DNA of 64,000 nucleotides from Pseudomonas sp. ACM7 (lineage in GTDB: Bacteria > Pseudomonadota > Gammaproteobacteria > Pseudomonadales > Pseudomonadaceae). How positions within the stretch are numbered: position 1 is the stretch's first letter; every line of letters begins with the position of its first letter. The notes under the pieces were generated by a model that saw only the letters and a program-made list of their open reading frames with translations, was not told the DNA's origin and did not search any database. The translations under genes and the position numbers were made by a program. The DNA lies in contig NZ_CP024866.1 in assembly GCF_004136015.1 (NCBI RefSeq), forward strand, positions 3,175,037-3,239,036. Direction: 5' to 3'. Positions 15,812-24,453 of this stretch are shown piece by piece.

Positions 15812-16789
15812 ATGAGCCCAGCCGAATTGCACGCCGACAGCATCGTTATCGACGGTCTGATTATTGCCAAGTGGAACCGTGAGCTGTTCGAAGACATGCG
15901 CAAGGGCGGTCTGACCGCGGCCAACTGCACCGTGTCGGTGTGGGAGGGCTTTCAGGCCACTGTGAACAATATCGCCGCCAGCCAGAAGCTGATCCGCGAA
16001 AACAGCGACCTGGTGATTCCAGTGCGCACCACCGCCGATATCCGCAAAGCCAAAGAACAGGGCAAGACCGGCATCCTGTTCGGCTTCCAGAATGCCCACG
16101 CCTTTGAAGATCAGATCGGCTACGTCGAGGTGTTCAAGCAGCTGGGCGTCGGTATCGTGCAGATGTGCTACAACACCCAAAACCTGGTCGGTACCGGTTG
16201 CTACGAGCGTGATGGCGGCCTGTCGGGTTTCGGTCGTGAAATCGTCGCCGAGATGAACCGCGTCGGCGTCATGTGCGACCTGTCTCACGTGGGTTCGAAA
16301 ACCTCCGAAGAAGTCATCCTCGAATCCAAGAAACCGGTCTGCTACTCCCATTGCCTGCCGTCGGGTCTGAAAATCCACCCGCGCAACAAATCCGATGAAG
16401 AACTGAAGTTCATCGCCGATCACGGCGGTTTCGTCGGCGTGACCATGTTTGCGCCATTCCTGGCCAAGGGTATCGATTCGACCATCGACGATTACGCCGA
16501 AGCCATCGAATACACCATGAACATCGTCGGCGAAGACGCCATTGGCATCGGCACCGACTTCACCCAGGGCCATGGCCAGGACTTCTTCGAATACCTGACC
16601 CATGACAAGGGCTACGCCCGCCGCCTGACCAGCTTCGGCAAGATCATCAACCCGCTGGGCATCCGCACCGTCGGCGAGTTCCCGAACCTGACCGAAACCC
16701 TGCTCAAGCGCGGCCATTCCGAGCGTGTGGTCCGCAAGATCATGGGCGAGAACTGGGTCAACGTCTTGAAGGACGTCTGGGGCGAGTAA
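15812..16789 (+). CDS. Membrane dipeptidase (renal dipeptidase, M19 family)
   Basis: A 325-residue zinc dipeptidase of family M19. It shows the N-terminal ADSIVIDGL, GFQNAHAFED, MCDLSHVGSKTSEE (metal His), CYSHCLPSG and IGIGTDFTQGHG. M19 enzymes cleave dipeptides or related amides. The homologous gene at the head of the dgcAB operon in P. aeruginosa (PA5396) is part of the GbdR regulon, although its substrate in betaine metabolism is unknown. The start at 15812 has AGGGGA upstream. Its gene is followed by a palindrome (16808-16917) and then the DUF5943 gene. Confidence 0.88.
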   Translation: MSPAELHADSIVIDGLIIAKWNRELFEDMRKGGLTAANCTVSVWEGFQATVNNIAASQKLIRENSDLVIPVRTTADIRKAKEQGKTGILFGFQNAHAFEDQIGYVEVFKQLGVGIVQMCYNTQNLVGTGCYERDGGLSGFGREIVAEMNRVGVMCDLSHVGSKTSEEVILESKKPVCYSHCLPSGLKIHPRNKSDEELKFIADHGGFVGVTMFAPFLAKGIDSTIDDYAEAIEYTMNIVGEDAIGIGTDFTQGHGQDFFEYLTHDKGYARRLTSFGKIINPLGIRTVGEFPNLTETLLKRGHSERVVRKIMGENWVNVLKDVWGE

Positions 16790-16807
16790 GCCCTTTTTCA
16801 AACGAAC

Positions 16808-16917
16808 GCTGTAGCAGCTGCCGAGGCACGAGGCTGCGTTGCGGTCCGCAGGACCGCCCTCGGGGGCCGCTTCGCCGCCCAACGCAGCCTCGCAGGCTCG
16901 ACAGCTGCTACGGCACG
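16808..16917. repeat. Palindromic repeat (GTAGCAGCTGCCGA type)
   Basis: GTAGCAGCTGCCGAGGCACG near 16812 pairs with CGACAGCTGCTACGG near 16915 around inner arms GAGGCTGCGTTGCGG and CAACGCAGCCTCGCAGG. This is the second REP-like family in the window, here intergenic within the dgc transcription unit. Confidence 0.75.
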
Positions 16918-16951
16918 ACAACACAACGAATTTTTCTGGAGTTAAGTTTCC

Positions 16952-17482
16952 ATGGCCAAGATCGCCCCGCAATTGCCAATCGAAGTCGACAGCGAAACCG
17001 GTGTCTGGACCTCCGACGCCCTGCCAATGCTGTACGTGCCGCGTCATTTCTTCGTCAACAACCACATGGGCATCGAGGAAGTGCTGGGCGCCGACGCCTA
17101 CGCCGAAATCCTCTACAAGGCCGGCTACAAATCCGCCTGGCACTGGTGTGAAAAAGAAGCTGAATGCCACGGCCTGGAAGGCGTTGCGGTGTTCGAACAC
17201 TACATGAAGCGTCTGTCGCAACGCGGCTGGGGCCTGTTCAAAATCCAGGACATTGACCTCGACAAGGGCACGGCCAGCGTCAAGCTCGAACACTCGGCGT
17301 TCGTCTACGTGTACGGCAAGGTCGGCCGCAAAGTCGACTACATGTTCACTGGCTGGTTTGCCGGTGCCATGGACCAGATTCTGCAAGCTCGTGGCAGCAA
17401 GATCCGCACCGTTGCCGAACAGGTTTACGGTGGCTCCGAAGAAGGCCACGACGACGGCCTGTTCACCGTCAAGCCGTTGTAA
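16952..17482 (+). CDS. DUF5943 protein linked to dimethylglycine catabolism
   Basis: A 176-residue protein (PA5397-like, DUF5943) without signal peptide or membrane segment. It resembles small 4-vinyl-reductase-like/heme-NO-binding-like folds, with conserved aromatic and Cys residues (WHWCEKEAECHG near 64-75). Function is unknown. Constant linkage upstream of dgcA suggests a role in dimethylglycine oxidation, possibly as a cofactor or electron partner, but this is inference. A GGAG site precedes the start, and dgcA starts 15 bases after its stop. Confidence 0.78.
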   Translation: MAKIAPQLPIEVDSETGVWTSDALPMLYVPRHFFVNNHMGIEEVLGADAYAEILYKAGYKSAWHWCEKEAECHGLEGVAVFEHYMKRLSQRGWGLFKIQDIDLDKGTASVKLEHSAFVYVYGKVGRKVDYMFTGWFAGAMDQILQARGSKIRTVAEQVYGGSEEGHDDGLFTVKPL

Positions 17483-17497
17483 GTCGAGGAACCCGCC

Positions 17498-19558
17498 ATG
17501 GCTTTCGAAGCAATGTTCCAGCCGATCCAGATCGGCAAACTGACCATCCGCAACCGCGTGCTCAGCACCGCGCACGCCGAGGTCTATGCCACCGACGGCG
17601 GCATGACCACCGACCGGTACGTCAAGTATTACGAAGAGAAAGCCAAGGGCGGGATCGGCCTGGCGATTTGCGGCGGTTCCTCCAGTGTGGCCATCGACAG
17701 CCCGCAAGGCTGGTGGAAGTCGGTCAATCTGGCCGACGACCGGATCATTCCGCACTTCCAGAATCTGGCCGATGCCATGCACAAGCATGGCGCCAAGATC
17801 ATGATCCAGATTACCCACATGGGTCGTCGTTCCCGTTGGGATGGCGAGCATTGGCCAACCCTGCTGTCGCCGTCGGGCATCCGTGAACCGGTGCACCGCG
17901 CGACCTGCAAGACCATCGAGCCGGAAGAAATCTGGCGGGTGATCGGTAACTACGCCACTGCGGCTGGCCGCGCCAAGGCCGGTGGCCTGGACGGCGTTGA
18001 ACTGTCGGCGGTGCACCAGCACATGATCGACCAGTTCTGGAGCCCGCGCGTCAACAAACGTACCGACGAATGGGGCGGCAGCTTCGAGAACCGTATGCGT
18101 TTCGGCCTGGAAGTCCTTAAAGCGGTGCGCAAGGAAGTCGGCCCGGATTTCTGCGTCGGCATTCGTCTGTGCGGTGATGAATTCCACCCGGACGGCTTGT
18201 CCCACGAGGACATGAAGCAGATCGCCAAGTACTACGACGACACCGGCATGATCGACTTCATCGGCGTGGTGGGTTCGGGTTGCGACACCCACAACACCCT
18301 GGCCAACGTTATCCCGAACATGAGTTATCCACCGGAGCCATTCCTGCATTTGGCCGCCGGTATCAAAGAAGTGGTCAAGGCCCCGGTGCTGCACGCGCAG
18401 AACATCAAGGACCCAAACCAGGCGACCCGGATTCTGGAAGGCGGCTACGTCGACATGGTCGGCATGACCCGCGCCCACATCGCCGATCCGCACCTGATCG
18501 CCAAGATCAAAATGGGTCAGGTCGACCAGATCAAACAATGCGTCGGCGCCAACTACTGCATCGACCGTCAATACCAGGGCCTGGACGTGTTGTGCATCCA
18601 GAACGCCGCGACCTCCCGTGAATACATGGGCGTGCCGCACATCATCGAGAAATCGACCGGTGTGAAGCGCAAGGTTGTGGTGGTCGGTGCCGGTCCTGCC
18701 GGGATGGAAGCCGCTCGCGTCTCCGCCGAACGTGGCCACGACGTGACCCTGTTCGAGAAGAAAGAATTCATCGGCGGGCAGATCACCACCGCCTCGAAAG
18801 CCCCGCAACGGGATCAGATCGCCGGTATCACCCGCTGGTTCCAGCTTGAGCTAGCGAGGTTGAAAGTCGACCTGCGCCTGGGCGTGGCGGCGGATGCGGC
18901 GACCATTCTCGACCTGCGTCCGGACGTGGTGGTACTCGCCGTCGGCGGCCATCCATTCCTGGAGCAGAACGAGCACTGGGGCGCGGCTGAAGGTCTGGTG
19001 GTCAGCAGCTGGGACATCCTCGACGGCAAGGTTGCACCGGGCAAGAACGTGTTGGTCTACGACACCATCTGCGAGTTCACCGGGATGTCTACCGCCGACT
19101 TCCTCGCCGACAAGGGCAGCCAGGTCGAGATCGTCACCGACGACATCAAACCGGGCGTGGCGATTGGCGGCACCTCGTTCCCGACTTACTACCGCAGCAT
19201 GTACCCCAAAGAAGTGATCATGACCGGGGACATGATGCTGGAGAAGGTCTACCGCGAAGGCGACAAGCTGGTGGCGGTGCTGGAAAACGAATACACCGGC
19301 GCCAAAGAGGAGCGGGTGGTGGACCAGGTCGTCGTCGAAAACGGCGTGCGTCCGGACGAAGAAATCTATTACGCGCTGAAGGAAGCGTCGCGCAACAAAG
19401 GCCAGATGGACATCGAGGCCCTGTTCGCGATCAAGCCGCAACCTTCGCTGAGCCAGGCGGGCGACGGCTACTTGCTGTTCCGCATCGGCGACTGCGTGGC
19501 GCAACGCAACACCCACGCGGCGATCTATGACGCGTTGCGGTTGTGCAAGGATTTCTAA
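17498..19558 (+). CDS. dgcA: Dimethylglycine demethylase subunit DgcA
   Basis: A 686-residue flavoprotein of the trimethylamine-dehydrogenase/2,4-dienoyl-CoA-reductase class. An old-yellow-enzyme-like barrel (about 1-370) is followed by NAD/FAD-type Rossmann text (VVVVGAGPAGMEAARVSAERG near 392). DgcA oxidatively demethylates dimethylglycine to sarcosine, sending electrons through DgcB and a dedicated ETF. The region that holds the 4Fe-4S cysteines in trimethylamine dehydrogenase reads CVGANYCIDRQYQGLDVLC, in which one of four cysteines appears to be Ala. It is the first of four close-set genes (dgcA, dgcB, etfA, etfB). Confidence 0.93.
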   Translation: MAFEAMFQPIQIGKLTIRNRVLSTAHAEVYATDGGMTTDRYVKYYEEKAKGGIGLAICGGSSSVAIDSPQGWWKSVNLADDRIIPHFQNLADAMHKHGAKIMIQITHMGRRSRWDGEHWPTLLSPSGIREPVHRATCKTIEPEEIWRVIGNYATAAGRAKAGGLDGVELSAVHQHMIDQFWSPRVNKRTDEWGGSFENRMRFGLEVLKAVRKEVGPDFCVGIRLCGDEFHPDGLSHEDMKQIAKYYDDTGMIDFIGVVGSGCDTHNTLANVIPNMSYPPEPFLHLAAGIKEVVKAPVLHAQNIKDPNQATRILEGGYVDMVGMTRAHIADPHLIAKIKMGQVDQIKQCVGANYCIDRQYQGLDVLCIQNAATSREYMGVPHIIEKSTGVKRKVVVVGAGPAGMEAARVSAERGHDVTLFEKKEFIGGQITTASKAPQRDQIAGITRWFQLELARLKVDLRLGVAADAATILDLRPDVVVLAVGGHPFLEQNEHWGAAEGLVVSSWDILDGKVAPGKNVLVYDTICEFTGMSTADFLADKGSQVEIVTDDIKPGVAIGGTSFPTYYRSMYPKEVIMTGDMMLEKVYREGDKLVAVLENEYTGAKEERVVDQVVVENGVRPDEEIYYALKEASRNKGQMDIEALFAIKPQPSLSQAGDGYLLFRIGDCVAQRNTHAAIYDALRLCKDF

Positions 19559-19573
19559 GAGCTTGTGGATAAC

Positions 19574-19671
19574 CCTGTGGGAGCTGGCTTGCTCGCGAAG
19601 ACGGACTGACATTCAACATTGATGTCGACTGACCCGCCGCTTTCGCGAGCAAGCCCGCTCCCACAGGAATC
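19574..19671. repeat. REP doublet between dgcA and dgcB
   Basis: Inverted cores TGTGGGAGCTGGCTTGCTCG and CGAGCAAGCCCGCTCCCACA flank a spacer with TTCAACATTGATGTCGACTG. It lies inside a presumed operon and might modulate relative dgcB expression or mRNA stability. Confidence 0.8.
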
Positions 19672-19729
19672 GGGCAAGGCATCCAGCTAGTTAAGCCTGC
19701 AAGACCCTGCGGTCTTTGGGAGCTCCACC

Positions 19730-21679
19730 ATGTTGAACACCCTTCTTCCAATCCTGTTGTTCGCAGCCCTGGGCCTCGCTGTCCTCGGCGCGTTGCGGCG
19801 GGTGGCTATGTGGCGCCGAGGCCGGGCTTCGAAAGTCGACCTGATTGGCGGCCTGTTCGCCATGCCCAAGCGCTATATGGTCGATTTGCACCATGTCGTC
19901 GCGCGGGACAAATACATCGCCAACACTCACGTTGCCACGGCTGGCGGTGCGGTGGCGTCGATTGTGCTGGCGATCCTGGTTCACGGTTTCGGCCTGCACA
20001 ATCGCATTCTCGGTGTTGCCCTGTTGATTGCCTCGGCGGTGATGTTCGTCGGTGCGATTTTCATGTTCCTGCGTCGTCGCAACCCACCGGCTCGCCTTTC
20101 CAAAGGGCCATGGATGCGTTTGCCGAAAAGCCTGTTGGCGTTCTCTGCGAGCTTCTTCCTGTTGACCCTGCCGGTCGCCGGCATCCTTCCGGAAAACTTC
20201 GGTGGTTGGGTGGTGGCTGCGATCCTCGGCGTCGGTGTGCTGTGGGGCGTTAGCGAACTGTTCTTCGGCATGACCTGGGGCGGGCCGATGAAGCACGCCT
20301 TCGCCGGTGCTTTGCACCTGGCCTGGCACCGTCGCGCCGAACGCTTTGGTGGCGGCCGTTCCACCGGTTTGAAACCGCTGGACCTGAACGATCCAAACGC
20401 GCCACTGGGCGTGGAAAAACCCAAGGATTTCACCTGGAACCAACTGCTCGGCTTTGACGCCTGCGTGCAGTGCGGTAAGTGCGAAGCCGCGTGCCCGGCG
20501 TTCGCCGCTGGCCAGCCGCTGAACCCGAAAAAACTGATTCAAGACATGGTCGTTGGCCTGGCCGGTGGCACCGATGCCAAGTTCGCCGGTAGCCCCTATC
20601 CAGGCAAGGCGATTGGCGAACACGCCGGTAACCCGCATCAACCGATCGTCAACGGTCTGGTGGACGCTGAAACCTTATGGTCCTGCACCACTTGCCGCGC
20701 CTGTGTCGAGGAGTGCCCGATGATGATCGAGCACGTCGACGCCATCGTCGACATGCGCCGCCATCTGACGCTGGAAAAAGGCGCGACCCCGAACAAGGGC
20801 GCCGAAGTCCTGGAAAACCTGATCGCCACCGACAACCCTGGCGGTTTCGCCCCGGGCGGGCGGATGAACTGGGCGGCGGACTTGAACCTGAACCTGCTCA
20901 GCGAGAAGAAATCTGTCGACGTGCTGTTCTGGGTCGGCGACGGTGCCTTCGACATGCGCAACCAGCGCACTCTGCGCGCCTTCGTCAAAGTGCTGAAAGC
21001 GGCCAAGGTCGACTTTGCGGTGCTGGGGCTTGAAGAACGCGACAGCGGTGACGTGGCCCGACGTCTGGGCGACGAAGCGACCTTCCAATTGTTGGCCAAA
21101 CGCAACATCCATACCCTGGCCAAATACAGCTTCAACCGCATCGTTACCTGCGACCCGCACAGCTTCCACGTGCTGAAAAACGAGTACGGCGCCTTCGACG
21201 GCAACTACCTCGTGCAGCACCACAGCACCTACATGGCGGAAATCATTGGCGCTGGCGCCCTGAACCTCGGTCAGCACAAAGGCAGCAGCGTGACTTATCA
21301 CGACCCGTGCTACCTCGGCCGTTACAACGGCGAATACGAGGCACCGCGTGAAGTGCTGCGCGCCCTGGGTATCGAGATCAAGGAAATGCAACGCTCCGGT
21401 TTCCGCTCGCGCTGCTGTGGCGGTGGTGGCGGTGCGCCGATCACCGACATTCCGGGCAAGCAACGGATCCCCGACATGCGCATGGAAGACATCCGCGAAA
21501 CCGGCGCCGAACTGGTGGCCGTGGGTTGCCCACAATGCACGGCGATGCTCGAAGGTGTGGTCGAACCCCGGCCGCTGATCAAGGACATCGCCGAACTGGT
21601 GGCGGACGCGTTGCTCGAAGACGCTGCCCCGAGCAAGCCGACCAAACCGGCCCAACGTGAACCTGCGGAGGCCCACTGA
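19730..21679 (+). CDS. dgcB: Dimethylglycine demethylase iron-sulfur membrane subunit DgcB
   Basis: A 649-residue membrane iron-sulfur protein. N-terminal hydrophobic helices (about 3-20, 65-85, 95-115, 130-150, 160-185) precede two 4Fe-4S motifs (CVQCGKCEAACP near 245, CTTCRACVEECP near 318). Two CCG-type cysteine-rich domains follow (DPCYLGRYNG near 525, RCCGGGGGAP near 560). The layout resembles the HdrD/GlpC-like subunits that pass electrons from a dehydrogenase to the respiratory chain or ETF. Its stop overlaps the etfA start by one base (TGATG). Confidence 0.92.
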   Translation: MLNTLLPILLFAALGLAVLGALRRVAMWRRGRASKVDLIGGLFAMPKRYMVDLHHVVARDKYIANTHVATAGGAVASIVLAILVHGFGLHNRILGVALLIASAVMFVGAIFMFLRRRNPPARLSKGPWMRLPKSLLAFSASFFLLTLPVAGILPENFGGWVVAAILGVGVLWGVSELFFGMTWGGPMKHAFAGALHLAWHRRAERFGGGRSTGLKPLDLNDPNAPLGVEKPKDFTWNQLLGFDACVQCGKCEAACPAFAAGQPLNPKKLIQDMVVGLAGGTDAKFAGSPYPGKAIGEHAGNPHQPIVNGLVDAETLWSCTTCRACVEECPMMIEHVDAIVDMRRHLTLEKGATPNKGAEVLENLIATDNPGGFAPGGRMNWAADLNLNLLSEKKSVDVLFWVGDGAFDMRNQRTLRAFVKVLKAAKVDFAVLGLEERDSGDVARRLGDEATFQLLAKRNIHTLAKYSFNRIVTCDPHSFHVLKNEYGAFDGNYLVQHHSTYMAEIIGAGALNLGQHKGSSVTYHDPCYLGRYNGEYEAPREVLRALGIEIKEMQRSGFRSRCCGGGGGAPITDIPGKQRIPDMRMEDIRETGAELVAVGCPQCTAMLEGVVEPRPLIKDIAELVADALLEDAAPSKPTKPAQREPAEAH

Positions 21680-22899
21680 TGAGCGACATTATCCGCCGCG
21701 ACCCACGCGCCGAATGGATCGCCCGTAACCGTTTGCACCCGCTGCACGCGGCCATGCAGCCGGCGCAACACAGCTGGATGGGGCCTAACGGCGTCATCCG
21801 CAAGAATCTCCATGGCATCGGTTTTATCGGTCCCAATGGCATCAAACGCATTGACCGCAGCGGCGCTCAACAGGGCGGGGCGACCAAACGCTCGGCCGCC
21901 GTTGAAGTGCAATTGCCGCTGCATCAAGTGCTTGCGCCGGCGTTCTACATCAGCGTGGTGCCGGACATGGTCGGCGGCCGCTTGAGCAGCCACGACCGCG
22001 ACCTGCTCGGCCTGGCGCACCAAATGGCCGGCAAGGACGGTGCGGTATTGGCCGTGGTCTTCGGCGAACACAAAGAAAACGCCTTTGCCACCGCTGGCGT
22101 CGATCGCTTGCTGGTGCTGGAAGGCGACGAATTCAGCGGTTATGCACCGGAACAACGGGTCCAGGGCCTGCGAGCTGTGGATAACCAGTTCAGCCCGCGT
22201 CACTGGTTGCTGCCGGACAGCCGCAGCGGCGGTGGTGAACTGGGTCGACGCTTTGCCGCGGCACTGGGCGAACGCCCGGCCACGCGGGTCTGGCAGGTCA
22301 AGGATCAGGAATGCATCGGCCGCGCGGGTGCTGGCTTGCAAGACCTTGCACGTCCGGTTGCACGCTTGATTCTGGCCGCCGTCGAATGCGCCGAACCGGT
22401 CAGCGAAACCCGCCACGAAGCGTTGCCGGTGGAGTTATCCACAGCCGTGGCGCGCAGCTTGTCGCGCATCGAGGATCTGGGCGCGGTGGCGGTGGACCCG
22501 GCGGCGATTCCGATGGCCGAAGCCGAGTTCATCTTCTCCGGCGGCAACGGGGTCAAGGACTGGGGGCTTTTCCACAGGACCGCCGAAGCGTTGGGTGCTA
22601 CCGAAGGCGCGTCCCGAGTGGCGGTGGACGATGGCTTCATGGCCCGCGACCGTCAGGTCGGCGCGTCCGGCACCTGGGTCACCGCGCGGGTCTACGTGGC
22701 GGTGGGGATTTCCGGGGCGATCCAGCACCTGCAAGGCATCGGTGCCTGCGACAAGGTGGTGGCGATCAACCTCGATCCTGGCTGCGACATGATCAAACGG
22801 GCCGACCTGTCGGTGATCGGTGAGAGCGCCGAGATTCTTCAAGCCTTGATCGATGCGGTAGAGGCTTACCGCAATGAAGCCAAGCGCGATGCGGCTTAA
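21679..22899 (+). CDS. etfA: Electron transfer flavoprotein alpha subunit (betaine pathway)
   Basis: A 406-residue ETF alpha protein. The N-terminal about 60 residues are unlike classic EtfA. The C-terminal FAD domain is recognisable (FIFSGGNGVKDWG, RVAVDDGFMARDRQVGASG, YVAVGISGAIQHLQGI, INLDPGCDMIKRADLSVIG). The dedicated ETF receives electrons from DgcAB and possibly sarcosine oxidation. Gene coupling with dgcB (one-base overlap) and etfB (15-base gap) supports a complex. Confidence 0.9.
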   Translation: MSDIIRRDPRAEWIARNRLHPLHAAMQPAQHSWMGPNGVIRKNLHGIGFIGPNGIKRIDRSGAQQGGATKRSAAVEVQLPLHQVLAPAFYISVVPDMVGGRLSSHDRDLLGLAHQMAGKDGAVLAVVFGEHKENAFATAGVDRLLVLEGDEFSGYAPEQRVQGLRAVDNQFSPRHWLLPDSRSGGGELGRRFAAALGERPATRVWQVKDQECIGRAGAGLQDLARPVARLILAAVECAEPVSETRHEALPVELSTAVARSLSRIEDLGAVAVDPAAIPMAEAEFIFSGGNGVKDWGLFHRTAEALGATEGASRVAVDDGFMARDRQVGASGTWVTARVYVAVGISGAIQHLQGIGACDKVVAINLDPGCDMIKRADLSVIGESAEILQALIDAVEAYRNEAKRDAA

Positions 22900-22914
22900 G
22901 GAAAGGAAAGGGTT

Positions 22915-23685
22915 ATGAGCACGAAAATCATCAGCCTGGTGTCCATCGGCGCCCACCCGACCTCCGGCCGGCCACGTCGTGCGGAGCAGGATGCGCGGGC
23001 GGTGGAACTGGGCCTGCAACTGGCTGGGGATAACCTGCAAGTGCTGCATGCCGGCGACGTCGCGGAACCTGCACTACGCGCCTATCTGGGTATGGGCCTG
23101 GAACAGTTGCACGTGCTTGAACAACCTTCAGGCGCCGATGCGCTGCCGGCGTTGACCGCGTATTTGCGTGACGCCGGGGCGCAGGTCGTGCTGACCGGCA
23201 GCCAGGCGGAAACCGGCGAAGGCTCGGGCATGCTGCCGTTCCTGCTGGCCGAAAGCCTGGGCTGGCCGCTGGTAGTCGGGCTGGCTCAAGTTGAATCCAT
23301 CGACGGTAATTCAGCGCTGGTGCTGCAAGCCTTGCCTCGTGGTCAGCGCCGTCGCTTGAAAGTACGGCTGCCGTTTCTCGCGACTGTGGATAACGCCGCG
23401 CCGAAGCCTCGGCAAAGCGCTTACGGCCCGGCCCGACGCGGGGTGTTGCAGGCAGATGAAGTCGAAGTGATCGACGATGAACTGCTGGCGGTTGCCACGC
23501 TGCAACCGGCCAAGCCACGGCCTAAACGCTTGAAGGTGATCAAGGCCAAGAGCGGCGCGGATCGAATGAAAGCCGCGACGGCCAAGGCCAGCGGCGGGGG
23601 CGGGCAGGTGCTTAAAGGGCTGAGTGCCGAGGCTGGCGCCGAGGCGATTCTCAAGTTACTGATCGAAGAAGGCGTGGTCCGCTAA
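22915..23685 (+). CDS. etfB: Electron transfer flavoprotein beta subunit (betaine pathway)
   Basis: A 256-residue ETF beta-like protein and partner of the preceding EtfA. It shows ETF-beta-like text: RRAEQDARAVELGLQLA, VLTGSQAETGEGSGMLPFLLAE, LVVGLAQVESID. The lysine- and alanine-rich tail (about 200-235) is unusual and probably a flexible linker. It ends the dgcAB-etfAB unit, followed by a REP doublet. Confidence 0.88.
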   Translation: MSTKIISLVSIGAHPTSGRPRRAEQDARAVELGLQLAGDNLQVLHAGDVAEPALRAYLGMGLEQLHVLEQPSGADALPALTAYLRDAGAQVVLTGSQAETGEGSGMLPFLLAESLGWPLVVGLAQVESIDGNSALVLQALPRGQRRRLKVRLPFLATVDNAAPKPRQSAYGPARRGVLQADEVEVIDDELLAVATLQPAKPRPKRLKVIKAKSGADRMKAATAKASGGGGQVLKGLSAEAGAEAILKLLIEEGVVR

Positions 23686-23705
23686 CGGACATCCAGTGAA
23701 GATCT

Positions 23706-23799
23706 AATGTGGGAGCGGGCTTGCTCGCGAAGGCGGCGTGTCAGTTATTACAGATGCTGGCTGACAAGACGCCTTCGCGAGCAAGCCCGCTCCCACAAG
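23706..23799. repeat. REP doublet
   Basis: Inverted cores GTGGGAGCGGGCTTGCTCGC and CGAGCAAGCCCGCTCCCACA flank the inner arms GAAGGCGGCGTGTCAG and CTGACAAGACGCCTTC. It lies between etfB and the acetyltransferase gene, at the end of the dgc operon. Confidence 0.85.
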
Positions 23800-23807
23800 G
23801 AAAAATA

Positions 23808-24374
23808 ATGACCGTTGAATTTCGTTCGGCCCTGCGCGCGGATGCGCGGGAGATTGCTCGTTTGTTTCAGATTTCATCAGAAGGCGCTGCGGATTACATC
23901 TGGAGTCAACTGGCGCAGCCTGGTCAGGATTTACTGGACGTGGGCGCCAGTCGGTATGCCCGTGAAGACGTGGATTTTTCCTGGCAGAACTGCCTCATTG
24001 CCGAGGCACGGGGAAACGTCATTGGCATGATGCACAGCTACGTGATACGTCACGATCCGCTGGCGCCTCCAGTGACCGATCCAGTCCTGGCGCCGTATGC
24101 CAAGATGGAAATCCCCGACACCCTTTATATTTCCAGCCTGGCGCTGCATGAAGGCTGGCGAAACCAGGGCCTGGGCAAGCAATTCCTCGCCTACGCTTAC
24201 GACCGCGCCAACCAGCTGGGGCTCAATGGCTTGAGCCTGATCGACTACGCGGTGAACACCGGCGCCCGTCGGTTTTACGAGCGACATGGCTTTCGTATCG
24301 TCGATACCTGCCAGATCACTCCCCATCCGATGATTCGGGTCACGGGTGAGGCCTATCTGATGTATCGGCCCTAG
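23808..24374 (+). CDS. GNAT-family N-acetyltransferase
   Basis: A 188-residue acyl-CoA-dependent acetyltransferase. The GNAT fold is shown by FRSALRADAREIARLF at the start, the acetyl-CoA loop RNQGLGKQFL near 122-131, and the C-terminal TGARRFYERHGFRIV. The substrate is unknown. The start at 23808 is preceded by AAGGA directly after the REP; the frame extends upstream through the REP but that extension is not real. It appears unrelated to betaine metabolism. Confidence 0.83.
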   Translation: MTVEFRSALRADAREIARLFQISSEGAADYIWSQLAQPGQDLLDVGASRYAREDVDFSWQNCLIAEARGNVIGMMHSYVIRHDPLAPPVTDPVLAPYAKMEIPDTLYISSLALHEGWRNQGLGKQFLAYAYDRANQLGLNGLSLIDYAVNTGARRFYERHGFRIVDTCQITPHPMIRVTGEAYLMYRP

Positions 24375-24453
24375 TGAGCTACATTTCTCTATGAGCTGCT
24401 CAGGGTTGCCGCAGCGCTAGTTCATAAAACTCGTTTTCTAGAATGGGTTGAAC

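Noticed and set aside
15794..18808. A 1004-codon open frame on the minus strand opposite the dipeptidase, DUF5943 and dgcA genes
   Set aside because: It mirrors GC-rich plus-strand genes with clear protein families; its translation is low-complexity Val/Asp/Gly/His text with no domain.
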